A DNA stretch of 64,000 nucleotides from Pseudomonas sp. S09G 359 (GTDB taxonomy: Bacteria; Pseudomonadota; Gammaproteobacteria; Pseudomonadales; Pseudomonadaceae). This document shows, one piece after another, positions 31,106 to 37,987 of the stretch (positions are counted from its first letter, which is position 1; each line of letters opens with the position of its first letter). The translations under genes were made by a program, and so were the position numbers. The stretch covers positions 3,625,501 to 3,689,500 of the forward strand of contig NZ_CP025263.1 in assembly GCF_002843605.1 (NCBI RefSeq). Reading direction: 5' to 3'. Under the pieces are notes generated by a model. The model saw nothing but the letters and a program-made list of their open reading frames with translations, ran no database searches and was not told the DNA's origin.

Positions 31106-31165
31106 TCTGGCGAGCCACTACCCTGCTATGGTGGCGCCCTTAGATCGCAATGGAAGCAATGAAGC

Positions 31166-31492
31166 ATGGAGTTATGTAAGACACTGGCGATAGCCCTACT
31201 GGCATCGGTCAGCACGCAGGCCGTATCAGGTGATGGCGCCAACCCTATCGCTGCCGCGATATTTCTCACAATCTCCGCGCCAACCATTTTAATTGGGGCG
31301 ACCACATCTCTCACGACCGAGCCGCCAAAGATTTTCAAGTCGGCCAAGACCGACGCTTTAGCATTCATCGGTTCAGGCGGCGAGATTCGCGGTGCGGAGT
31401 TTGAGCAGGCCTCCCGGTATTATCGTTCGGCATACACATCGCCTCATATGTCCGACATGCAGCTGGCGCAGGCGATAGCGACCTCGCTCTGA
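31166..31492 (+). CDS. Exported DUF2388-like protein, first copy
   Basis: This 108-residue protein has a signal peptide (MELCKTLAIALLASVSTQAVS) and the C-terminal DUF2388-type core KTDALAFIGSGGEIRGAEFEQASRYYR. DUF2388 is a small periplasmic family typical of Pseudomonas with unknown function. The next gene is a paralogue with the same core. Both start regions share CGCAATGGAAGCAAYGAAG, so the duplication included the ribosome binding site. Confidence 0.75.
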   Translation: MELCKTLAIALLASVSTQAVSGDGANPIAAAIFLTISAPTILIGATTSLTTEPPKIFKSAKTDALAFIGSGGEIRGAEFEQASRYYRSAYTSPHMSDMQLAQAIATSL

Positions 31493-31588
31493 TGTCGACC
31501 TAAAGATGCCCGCAGTGACGGCCTTCTGGCTTCCCCCCCGCTGGAACCCGATCGCGCTCTACTTTAAACGCAATGGAAGCAACGAAGA

Positions 31589-31912
31589 ATGGATTCATGG
31601 AAGATTATGACGGTAGCCCTACTGGTATCGATCAACGCTCATGCCTCTGAGGGGTCGGATGACTCCTATAACAACTCGATGTTGTCTGTACTGATGGCTC
31701 CAACCTACACCGTTGCAGGCACTACCGGGCTCACAATGCTAGCCACAAATAACTTCAAGCCTGCAAAGGCTGACGCGCTCGCATTTATTGGCTCCGACGG
31801 CGATATTCGCGGCGCCCAATTTGAACAGGCGGTGCGCTTCTACCGTACGACTTATGCGCCACCGCTGATGAATGATCAGCAGCTCGCACAGGCAATCGTA
31901 ACTAGGTTTTGA
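31589..31912 (+). CDS. Exported DUF2388-like protein, second copy
   Basis: This 107-residue paralogue of the upstream gene has a weaker signal peptide (MDSWKIMTVALLVSINAHA) and the same core KADALAFIGSDGDIRGAQFE, with the QLAQAIVTRF end matching QLAQAIATSL. The middle parts have diverged strongly while the ends match, which suggests an old tandem duplication with selection on the C-terminal core. Confidence 0.75.
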   Translation: MDSWKIMTVALLVSINAHASEGSDDSYNNSMLSVLMAPTYTVAGTTGLTMLATNNFKPAKADALAFIGSDGDIRGAQFEQAVRFYRTTYAPPLMNDQQLAQAIVTRF

Positions 31913-32028
31913 GGTAAGGTTGGGCACCTTCGTCATAGCCCCACACTGAATCAAAAGAACAGCCACTATCCAAAGCAAATGCCGCGCGATATCAAATAGC
32001 CATCTTCTAGTTTTCACGGAGAGCTGCG

Positions 32029-32325
32029 ATGAAGGTCTTTGGATTAGTACTGCTTGCACCAACCTGCTTGGTCAGCTACTTCATCAGCAGCGGCGACAAT
32101 GGAGTCGCGATTGCAGCTGATCTCATGTTCTACGTTACCGCCATAGCTCTTTACCTATTCCCCTCAATTTATGCCGCTGCGGTCGAACCAATTCCGCCCC
32201 GCCGAATTTTTTTAATCAATCTGCTGACCGGATGGACATTAATCGGATGGTGCGTGGCCTACTACTTAGCGCTGCGGGGTCTGGGCGGGCAGCAAGTCGA
32301 AGAAGAGATTTCCAATCGGGGGTGA
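32029..32325 (+). CDS. Superinfection-immunity-type membrane protein
   Basis: This 98-residue protein has three hydrophobic spans and the block LYLFPSIYAA then FLINLLTGWTLIGWCVAYYLAL, which is the signature of the T4 Imm-like superinfection immunity family. In T4, Imm blocks DNA entry of superinfecting phage at the inner membrane. The start follows GGAGAGCTGCG. Its location in the lysogeny region fits an exclusion function, but many chromosomal proteins share this fold, so the role is inferred. Confidence 0.75.
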   Translation: MKVFGLVLLAPTCLVSYFISSGDNGVAIAADLMFYVTAIALYLFPSIYAAAVEPIPPRRIFLINLLTGWTLIGWCVAYYLALRGLGGQQVEEEISNRG

Positions 32326-32445
32326 GTGCGAGTCTCGAGGCGTAGTCGTCAAGAGACAACCCCTTCAGAGAGCCGACGTGAACCCGCCAATGGTGGCTGT
32401 ACGCTACGAATGGTAAAGTGCTCGCTCAATTATGGGAGGGATTCC

Positions 32446-32925
32446 ATGCGTTTCCACGCACCAATCGCGGCGCTTTTCTTTGCCATTTCGCTTTCGGCCA
32501 ATGCCGGTTTATTCAAGGACGAGACAGACCGATTCACCGGCAACAGGTCCGCCTCTTGGGACGCCTTGCCTTCAAAGCCTGAAGACTTCTCATTTTCTAC
32601 GTATGCCTTGTATTTAAAAGGCTCACCAGCGCCTGGTTACTACAGAGTCCAACTCATGACTTGGAGCGACCGAGGGCAATTCAGAGACTGTCACCATACT
32701 AATTGGCTTGTTGATGGCGCTCGAGACCCATATCTAGAGTTTGAATATTCTTCGGTTAGCGCTGGATCGGCCGTCATGGAACGATTTGACAAGCGGGTTG
32801 ATCGCGCCAATCTTGAAAGGCTAGCTTCTGCGAAACTCATAGAATTTCAGGTCTGCGGTATAGAGGGAAAAATTTCTGAAAGTGACATGGGCGGCATGCG
32901 CAAGGTTCTCGACGCGACAAAGTAA
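32446..32925 (+). CDS. Exported hypothetical protein
   Basis: This 159-residue protein has a signal peptide (MRFHAPIAALFFAISLSANA) and a start at 32446 preceded by GGGAGGGATTCC; the longer upstream frame lacks an export signal. Two cysteines in the mature part (RDCHHTNW and VCGIEG) could pair in the periplasm. No family is recognised. It is followed by a clear terminator, so it is an independent cargo unit. Confidence 0.65.
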   Translation: MRFHAPIAALFFAISLSANAGLFKDETDRFTGNRSASWDALPSKPEDFSFSTYALYLKGSPAPGYYRVQLMTWSDRGQFRDCHHTNWLVDGARDPYLEFEYSSVSAGSAVMERFDKRVDRANLERLASAKLIEFQVCGIEGKISESDMGGMRKVLDATK

Positions 32926-32944
32926 GATCAAACCTTTCAACGAT

Positions 32945-32968
32945 AGCCCGCCCAGTGCGGGCTTTTTC
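32945..32968 (+). terminator. Intrinsic terminator
   Basis: AGCCCGC/GCGGGCT with loop CCAGT is followed by TTTTT. It ends the exported-protein gene at 32925. The stretch after it has the palindrome ATGCATTTATGCAT near 32999. Confidence 0.82.
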
Positions 32969-33056
32969 ATGCCTGTCGAAAAACACCCTCCAGAAAATAT
33001 GCATTTATGCATGAAACTTCTTGCCGCCCTCTTGCCAAGATATGCCAGCACCAATA

Positions 33057-33072
33057 CTGTGTATACATACAG
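33057..33072 (+). promoter_or_regulatory. LexA (SOS) box
   Basis: CTGTGTATACATACAG is a near-ideal LexA box (CTG-N10-CAG, AT-rich centre), 19 nt before the ATG of the DUF1654 gene. It predicts induction of that gene by DNA damage. Confidence 0.85.
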
Positions 33073-33091
33073 TATTCGCAAGGAGCGACGC

Positions 33092-33343
33092 ATGATCCAG
33101 GCACCCTACCCCACATCCAAACCGAGAAATTCCTACGAACTTGTTGGCCGCCGCCTGCAAGGCTTGATCGCCTCTCCCCGGGTACAGCGGATTCAATTGG
33201 TCGAGGTTTCCAGACGCGACGACGAAAGCCCTGAAGCCTGGCGCCAGGTCATCCAAGACATCGGCGACACCGCCGGCATTAGCGTCGAGCATTTGGATGA
33301 CGGTGCCGTCAGGATCGGCTGGCGCGAGTACTGCGACGCATAA
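33092..33343 (+). CDS. DUF1654 protein under SOS control
   Basis: This 83-residue protein has the DUF1654 pattern: SYELVGRRLQGLIASPRVQR followed by ESPEAWRQVIQDI and a C-terminal HLDDGAVRIGW block. The family is almost confined to Pseudomonas and its phages. The start at 33092 has AAGGAGCGACGC upstream, and the LexA box lies directly before it. It ends at a strong terminator and sits just before PL. The function is unknown; SOS control suggests a part in induction or DNA repair. Confidence 0.8.
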   Translation: MIQAPYPTSKPRNSYELVGRRLQGLIASPRVQRIQLVEVSRRDDESPEAWRQVIQDIGDTAGISVEHLDDGAVRIGWREYCDA

Positions 33344-33346
33344 AGG

Positions 33347-33370
33347 AGCCCGCCAATGAGCGGGCTTTTT
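33347..33370 (+). terminator. Intrinsic terminator upstream of PL
   Basis: AGCCCGC/GCGGGCT with a 6-nt loop is followed by TTTTTATC. It isolates the DUF1654 gene from the early left operon. Confidence 0.85.
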
Positions 33371-33405
33371 ATCGCCCAAAAATTTCAGCAATCTGAATTT
33401 ATTTA

Positions 33406-33444
33406 TTCAGCATACTTGACACATTAATTTCAGCTTGCTTAAAT
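33406..33444 (+). promoter_or_regulatory. Inferred early left promoter PL with two CI operators
   Basis: TTGACA (33416-33421), a 17-nt spacer and TTAAAT (33439-33444) form a strong sigma-70 promoter. TTCAGCATACTTGA (33406-33419) and TTCAGCTTGCTTAA (33429-33442) match the operators at cro/cI and cover the -35 and -10 boxes. CI would therefore shut this promoter in the lysogen. It drives the plus-strand arm up to the integrase. Confidence 0.8.
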
Positions 33445-33493
33445 TTATCTCAAGCCAGCAGCGAACACCGCCGGCCAGCAGCGAAAGCTGCGC

Positions 33494-33541
33494 CGCTCTT
33501 TAACAACCCAAGACCTTCGCAGATCGATCCCCGGTAACGGG
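33494..33541 (+). promoter_or_regulatory. boxA/boxB-like nut site downstream of PL
   Basis: CGCTCTTTAACAA at 33494-33506 is almost identical to the rrn and lambda boxA element bound by NusB/S10. It is followed at 33530-33541 by CCCG-GTAA-CGGG, a short hairpin with a GNRA tetraloop like lambda boxB. It lies about 45 nt after the inferred PL start. The 33371-33705 leader contains no gene that I can support. An N-type protein has not been identified. Confidence 0.65.
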
Positions 33542-33705
33542 CACAGCGCGAACAATAAATTCGATCTCCATGCCAGCTCTGGAACTGGCCGTACTCCCAC
33601 ATGCGAGTACGCGAAACCACGCAAGCCGGTCGGCGAAGAACACCGTCCACGAAATGTGTGACGCCGGCCAGAGATATGAATCGGGCGATGCGCGTGGTGG
33701 AGAGA

Positions 33706-33762
33706 CGGACATTTTCACTTCTGCACCTGGTGACGGGTGCAGCGGGAAAACAACCGGAGAGT
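33706..33762 (+). promoter_or_regulatory. Hairpin leader element, copy 1
   Basis: CGGACATTTTCACTT, a 7-bp stem CTGCACC/GGTGCAG, then CGGGAAAACAACCGG and the ribosome site lead to the gene at 33767. Copy 2 at 34062-34116 keeps the flanks but has a different, still complementary stem. Confidence 0.65.
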
Positions 33763-33766
33763 AGTG

Positions 33767-34060
33767 ATGATCAAAAAGGTAGGGAGGAAAACGACGGTGA
33801 CGGCGATAGCAATTCGGATGCATCCAAAGCTAAGACATCTTCTGGATGTGGTGGGTCGTAAGCAGCGCCGGTCAATGACTGCCGTGATCGAGGCCGCCAT
33901 CGAAGCATTCGCAAGTTCTACGGAGCGTGATATCGCGGAGTCGACTTGGTCCACCGATGAAAACGAGCGCGCCTTGAACCTCTATTTAACGGCGCCGGAC
34001 CTTTGCTCATTCGATGAAGAAGTCGATGCCAAAGCAGCCCTGGCTGCGCGCAGCAAGTAA
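33767..34060 (+). CDS. Putative ribbon-helix-helix-type regulator
   Basis: This 97-residue protein is the first gene after PL. Residues 10-50 (TAIAIRMHPKLRHLLDVVGR, RRSMTAVIEAAIEAF) read like a ribbon-helix-helix module: one strand and two helices with a conserved turn. The rest is acidic. The start at 33767 follows CCGGAGAGTAGTG inside the hairpin leader. It is probably an early transcription factor; an N-like antiterminator role cannot be excluded. Confidence 0.65.
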   Translation: MIKKVGRKTTVTAIAIRMHPKLRHLLDVVGRKQRRSMTAVIEAAIEAFASSTERDIAESTWSTDENERALNLYLTAPDLCSFDEEVDAKAALAARSK

Positions 34061-34061
34061 T

Positions 34062-34116
34062 CGGAAATTTTCACTTTTGCCACCGCATCGGTGGCAACGG
34101 GAAAACAACCGGGAGT
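34062..34116 (+). promoter_or_regulatory. Hairpin leader element, copy 2
   Basis: CGGAAATTTTCACTT, an 8-bp stem TTGCCACC/GGTGGCAA with loop GCATC, then CGGGAAAACAACCGG directly before the ribosome site of the gene at 34124. Stem bases differ from copy 1 but pairing is kept. Confidence 0.65.
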
Positions 34117-34123
34117 CACGACG

Positions 34124-34507
34124 ATGGAAGCAACAATCATCAACGGCGGATGGAAAGGCCACCTCGGACGTGGCCTTGCGCCGCGAGAACTTCAGTTTCT
34201 GCTTTGGATTGCCCAGGGCTTCACCTCGAAAGAGATCGCCCGGGAAGCGGGCATCGAGTACGGCAGCGTCAAGAAGCGCCTGACCAATGCGATGTTCAAG
34301 CTGGGCGTTACGAAGCGCACTGCTTTGGTGGCTGAGGCCATGAAGCGCCAGATCATCACCCCGGTGTGCTTTGTGCTGGCGGCGCTGATCGCCATGCACT
34401 CGATGATCAGTGACGACTCGCTGCGCCGTGATCGCCGGGCGCCGGAACGGCGAATGGCTCAGGTTCGGATGGTGCGCCGGGCTGAGTGCGCAGAACTGGC
34501 TGTGTGA
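34124..34507 (+). CDS. LuxR-type HTH regulator with a hydrophobic C-terminal segment
   Basis: This 127-residue protein has a GerE/LuxR-type DNA-binding domain at residues 16-75 (LAPRELQFLLWIAQGFTSKE, IAREAGIEYGSVKKRLTNAM). A hydrophobic stretch follows (ITPVCFVLAALIAMHSM), which may anchor it in the membrane, and then a basic tail. There is no N-terminal sensor domain. It shares the duplicated hairpin leader with the upstream gene. It is probably an early phage regulator. Confidence 0.75.
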   Translation: MEATIINGGWKGHLGRGLAPRELQFLLWIAQGFTSKEIAREAGIEYGSVKKRLTNAMFKLGVTKRTALVAEAMKRQIITPVCFVLAALIAMHSMISDDSLRRDRRAPERRMAQVRMVRRAECAELAV

Positions 34508-34529
34508 ACACCAATATCGATGAGCCTCT

Positions 34530-34757
34530 TCATCTGGGTATGGCTTCTCCAATATCGATGTTTTTGCTTCCGCACTTACAGACTGGCACGAGTGCCTCGG
34601 AGCGTTTCCGATGGTACTCGTAGTCATTTGCGGGAGTGGTGTCAAAGCCCTCCCACCACTCTTCGGTGCGCCCCCAGTCATCTGAGCTCCTGACCTGAAC
34701 ACCCTCATGACCACAAGCACTGCAAGTTGCTTTGTACCTGCTTTCATCCCCGCTCAT
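34530..34757 (-). CDS. Small zinc-ribbon-like protein on minus strand
   Basis: This 75-residue protein is encoded against the early operon. The start at 34757 follows GAGGAGAACGAA. Two CxxC-type pairs (CSACG near the start, VCKCG near the end) suggest a zinc ribbon around a Trp/acid-rich middle (WGRTEEWWEGFD). Orientation and AT content suggest cargo. It shares no recognised family. Confidence 0.6.
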   Translation of the reverse strand: MSGDESRYKATCSACGHEGVQVRSSDDWGRTEEWWEGFDTTPANDYEYHRKRSEALVPVCKCGSKNIDIGEAIPR

Positions 34758-34929
34758 TTCGTTCTCCTCGGCCTCGAACAACTGGTTCAAATATAGCAGT
34801 GCGATAAGCCTTCACCCTTATCCCCCACCTCTATTACGTCAGCACTCCTCCCCCGCGCCCATCGGCAACCAGCGGGAGGCATGAGTGTTGACGAATACAG
34901 GTGAACAACCCGCCACCCTGGAGGCGACC

Positions 34930-35367
34930 ATGAACGCAGCATTGAAGATATGCCAGGAGCGTTACGACGCTCAGTTGCCTCCAGAGGTAAGCGAGGCGAG
35001 CGCGGAGCAGGAGTGGCTGGAACACTCGGCGGAACAGTTGGTGTGCGGCATGGACATCAAGTGGAAGCGCCGCTACGGCCAGCCGCAGGTGGTGACGTTT
35101 GATCGGTTCTGCACCTACCTGCAAGGCGTCCTAAATCAGCGCCAGATTGATGGCCTGGACCAGCGCGACTCATTCGCCCGCCTCTTCCTGTCGTCGATCC
35201 TGGGCAGCCAGGCAGATTCACGCGGTCACGCCGCTGACTTGATCGGCCAGCCCCGCCCCATCGAAGCCGCCGAGAAGGTCGCCGTAGACCTGCTCAGGCC
35301 TTACGCCGCCGACGCTGTGGCAGCAGAACGGGAAGAGGCAGAAGACGACGTGGATGCCGACCTATGA
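34930..35367 (+). CDS. Early phage hypothetical protein
   Basis: This 145-residue acidic protein is the first of a tight block of small genes that overlap by 4 nt (35364, 35552, 35743). The start at 34930 follows GGAGGCGACC. It contains EEWLEHSAEQLVCGMDIKWK-like helical segments and an acidic tail. There is no recognised family. Probably it is a host-takeover or accessory early protein; this is inference from position. Confidence 0.68.
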   Translation: MNAALKICQERYDAQLPPEVSEASAEQEWLEHSAEQLVCGMDIKWKRRYGQPQVVTFDRFCTYLQGVLNQRQIDGLDQRDSFARLFLSSILGSQADSRGHAADLIGQPRPIEAAEKVAVDLLRPYAADAVAAEREEAEDDVDADL

Positions 35368-35555
35368 GCCCGCACATCCTGATCGATGAGGCACTTGAAG
35401 CGCTTGAGCATCCCAGCAGCGAGCCCGGCGCCCAGGCGGTGGTGGTGCGGATGATCACCAACATGCTCACCGGCGACGCAATCACCGTCGAAGAATTCAA
35501 CCACTACTGCCAGCGCCTGCTGAAAATCACCAGGCACCGCAAGGAGGCTGCATGA
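35364..35555 (+). CDS. Early phage small protein
   Basis: This 63-residue helical protein overlaps both neighbours by 4 nt, which supports that it is real (translational coupling). It begins MSPHILIDEALEALEHPSSE and has no motif that I recognise. Confidence 0.65.
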   Translation: MSPHILIDEALEALEHPSSEPGAQAVVVRMITNMLTGDAITVEEFNHYCQRLLKITRHRKEAA

Positions 35556-35746
35556 GCACTGCACCGGTTAAATCACTGATCGACGAGCAACTCGACGAAG
35601 TTGAGTCGAAGCTGATCATGCTGGGCTTCGGCCTTCCCTTCAATGAAGTGATCGGCCAGCCGCGTGAGCGTGCCGTGGCCACCTTGCCGAAGCGCCTGGC
35701 GGCATCCATGAAGGGCGGGCGGATCGCGGTGAGGGTTCGGCCGTGA
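35552..35746 (+). CDS. Early phage small protein
   Basis: This 64-residue protein (MSTAPVKSLIDEQLDEVESK) overlaps the upstream stop by ATGA and the next gene by GTGA. A short amphipathic helix is followed by a basic end. No family is recognised. Confidence 0.62.
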   Translation: MSTAPVKSLIDEQLDEVESKLIMLGFGLPFNEVIGQPRERAVATLPKRLAASMKGGRIAVRVRP

Positions 35747-35859
35747 CCACACACCAACGCACCCGTCGCCTCCTCATCTGGCGCGGCTCTTTCTCTGCCC
35801 TCTCCGTCTGCACCTTCCTGATGTTGCTCAGCGCCCTCGCTGATCGGATCACCTCCTAA
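35743..35859 (+). CDS. Tiny membrane protein with GTG start
   Basis: A 38-residue frame starts at a GTG that overlaps the upstream stop by 4 nt. A basic N-terminus (TTHQRTRRLLIWRG) is followed by one hydrophobic span (FSALSVCTFLMLLSALA). The coupling and membrane pattern support a real gene despite its length. Confidence 0.5.
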   Translation: MTTHQRTRRLLIWRGSFSALSVCTFLMLLSALADRITS

Positions 35860-35899
35860 ACACCTACAGCGCCCCTCTCCGGTGGCGCGGAGAGCAACC

Positions 35900-36637
35900 A
35901 TGTCCGAACAGAACATGCATATTTGGAACAAGGTCGATAAGACCGACACCAGGTTCACCAAGAAAGCCAAGGTCAACGGCCAGGACATCACCAGCTTGAG
36001 CGGTACCGCGATGGCCATGAAGGCGACCGAGTTGTTTGGTCCGGTCGGCATCGGCTGGGGCTGGAGGATTGTCGAAGAACGCTTCGATGAGGGTCACGAA
36101 ATCTTCATCGGTGAAGGCGACAAGCGTGCATGCATAGGTCGCGAGATTGGTCACACAGTCAAAATCGCCCTCTGGTTTATGCAGGACAGCCAGCGCGGCG
36201 AGATTGAGCAATACGGCTGCACTCGGTACCAGTACAAAACTACCTACGGCATGACCACTGACGGCGAAGCGCCAAAAAAATCGCTTACGGACGCCATCAA
36301 GAAATCGCTTTCGATGCTTGGGTTCAGCGCCGACGTGTTCCTCGGGCTATTCGATGACGACGCGTACGTCACTCAGCTCAAAGAAGAGGAAGCGATCGCA
36401 AACGCCGACGACAAGGACGCAGAAATCCTTCGGCAGAAGCAGGAGCGCGTGGATTGGCTCGCCTCAGCAGTTGAGACCATCGGCAAGGCCGTCACTACGT
36501 ACGAACTGAAAACCTTGAACGTGAAATACATCCGCGAAGCTACTCGCCGCAATGAACCAGCGTTCATCGCCCGCATCACTCGTGCATTCGAAGAGCGCAA
36601 AGACAGCCTTGAGAAAGGCAAGGAGGCAGCAGCATGA
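35900..36637 (+). CDS. Candidate single-strand annealing protein or recombination-region protein
   Basis: This 245-residue protein begins MSEQNMHIWNKVDKTDTRFT, followed by a conserved core (AMAMKATELFGPVGIGWGWR, DAIKKSLSMLGFSADVFLG) and a charged helical C-terminus. The core resembles Rad52/Sak-like phage annealing proteins, in which an FGP-GWG strand region precedes an SDAxKRA-like helix. It is directly followed by Gp157, a common neighbour of recombination genes. The start at 35900 has GGAGAGCAACC upstream. The family assignment is tentative. Confidence 0.6.
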   Translation: MSEQNMHIWNKVDKTDTRFTKKAKVNGQDITSLSGTAMAMKATELFGPVGIGWGWRIVEERFDEGHEIFIGEGDKRACIGREIGHTVKIALWFMQDSQRGEIEQYGCTRYQYKTTYGMTTDGEAPKKSLTDAIKKSLSMLGFSADVFLGLFDDDAYVTQLKEEEAIANADDKDAEILRQKQERVDWLASAVETIGKAVTTYELKTLNVKYIREATRRNEPAFIARITRAFEERKDSLEKGKEAAA

Positions 36638-37197
36638 CTCAACTTTACGCACTCACCGGCAAACTCGCCGAACTCCAGGCCATGGCCGACACCGATGATG
36701 AAGGCTTGAAAGAGGCCCTGCAGCATGCCATGGACGAGGTTCAAGGCGACTTCAATATCAAGGCAGACAACATCGTCATGCTGCGCCGCAATATCGAGAG
36801 CGATGTGACGGCCATCGAAAACGAGATTGAGCGCCTGGCCGAGTTGAAGCGCATCAAATCCAACAGCGTGTCAGAGATCAGCGACTACCTGCGCCGCAAT
36901 ATGGAAGCCGCCAACATCAAGTCAATCAAACGGCCGCTCTTCACAATCACACTGGCTATGGGCAGCGAGAAGGTGATCGTGGACAACGAAGATGCGGTAC
37001 CGGACGAGCTGACCAACGTTAAATCGAGCATCACCCCAGACAAAAAGGCCATCGCCGCCAAGCTCAAGGAGATCCGAGAGCATAACGAGGCGGTCCGCAA
37101 GCGCATGGCCGCCGGTGAGGATGCTGAACACGAACTTTTACCAGAACCTACCTGGGCTCACTTGGAGCGCGGCGATAGTTCGATCCGCATCAAGTGA
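36634..37197 (+). CDS. Siphovirus Gp157-type protein
   Basis: This 187-residue protein has the Gp157 pattern: a long N-terminal helix, KADNIVMLRRNIESDVTAIE, then a block EIERLAELKRIKSNSVSEIS and YLRRNMEAANIKSIKRPLFT. Members have been linked to phage resistance in Streptococcus thermophilus, but the biochemical role is unknown. It overlaps the upstream gene by 4 nt. Confidence 0.82.
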   Translation: MTQLYALTGKLAELQAMADTDDEGLKEALQHAMDEVQGDFNIKADNIVMLRRNIESDVTAIENEIERLAELKRIKSNSVSEISDYLRRNMEAANIKSIKRPLFTITLAMGSEKVIVDNEDAVPDELTNVKSSITPDKKAIAAKLKEIREHNEAVRKRMAAGEDAEHELLPEPTWAHLERGDSSIRIK

Positions 37198-37204
37198 GAT
37201 CGCC

Positions 37205-37448
37205 ATGATCAGCAATCACCAGACCATCGTAGAGGCACACCGTCCGCGTCTCCGACGCGATCAACGCGAAGGTTGAGCAGTTCCTATCCGCCGGCGGGAC
37301 GATCTACCAGGGCGAAAGCCCTGCCATCAACCCACCACCGCCGAAGCGCTCGGCCAAGATCGATCCCGAAACCATCCTCAAGCGCCGCAAGCCGGCTATC
37401 ACAGCGGCAGAACGTAAGGCGCTGCGCAAACTTGCGGAGGCGTTATGA
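37205..37448 (+). pseudogene. Frameshifted small phage gene
   Basis: An ATG at 37205 opens a frame for MISNHQTIVEA that stops after 23 codons. The reading frame one base further continues without any start codon as HTVRVSDAINAKVEQFLSAG and ends at 37448, overlapping the next gene by ATGA. The joined product would be about 80 residues. The tight junction to the next gene and the good codon quality after the break point to one gene broken by a one-base indel around 37231-37240. A sequencing error is the alternative. Confidence 0.62.
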
Positions 37449-37918
37449 GCAAGAAGCGTAAGCCCCACAACCTACAGGCCCGCATTGCCCGTTCGTTCCG
37501 CTCCCTGTTGTCCACAAACCATGTGGCGGTGGTCAACATCGACCCCAGCGGCCGCCAGGGCATGATCAATTACAAGTCGCTGAAGAACATCGCGCCTGGG
37601 AAGATCGGCCAGGCCGTCTGCGGCATTCCTCACCGGTGGACGATTTACCTGAGCACACTTTGCATCGATGCCCGAGGCGACCGCTACAGCAAATCGGTGG
37701 AGGTCGCACCCGATGGCGTTTACCTCTCCGACCACCTGGAAGACGTGATCGAGCATTGCTACAAGAAGCTCCGCGACGAAGCCAACCAAAGCCAGATGGT
37801 TGCTTCGGGCTGGATCGCCATTCCGGAAGCGATGTCGCTTGATGAGGCGCACGCAGCGCGGATTTTTGAAGCCGTCGGCGCCTGGCGCCAGGTGAAGGTC
37901 GATTCATGCGCCGCATAG
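37445..37918 (+). CDS. Early phage hypothetical protein
   Basis: This 157-residue basic protein (MSKKRKPHNLQARIARSFRS) overlaps the broken gene upstream by 4 nt. The middle part (RWTIYLSTLCIDARGDRYSK) is beta-prone and the C-terminus helical. A similar pattern is frequent in early regions of Pseudomonas phages, but I cannot assign a function. It may bind nucleic acid, given the charge of the first 30 residues. Confidence 0.68.
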   Translation: MSKKRKPHNLQARIARSFRSLLSTNHVAVVNIDPSGRQGMINYKSLKNIAPGKIGQAVCGIPHRWTIYLSTLCIDARGDRYSKSVEVAPDGVYLSDHLEDVIEHCYKKLRDEANQSQMVASGWIAIPEAMSLDEAHAARIFEAVGAWRQVKVDSCAA

Positions 37919-37987
37919 CCCGCACCCAGCAACGCAAACGTCAAACCTGGCTCGCACTGCCGGCCAGCGGAATAGAAGAGGTAGGCC

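Noticed and set aside
33570..33764. Small frames in the PL leader
   Set aside because: No ribosome site, and they overlap the nut-like and hairpin elements. The leader is better explained as regulatory RNA.
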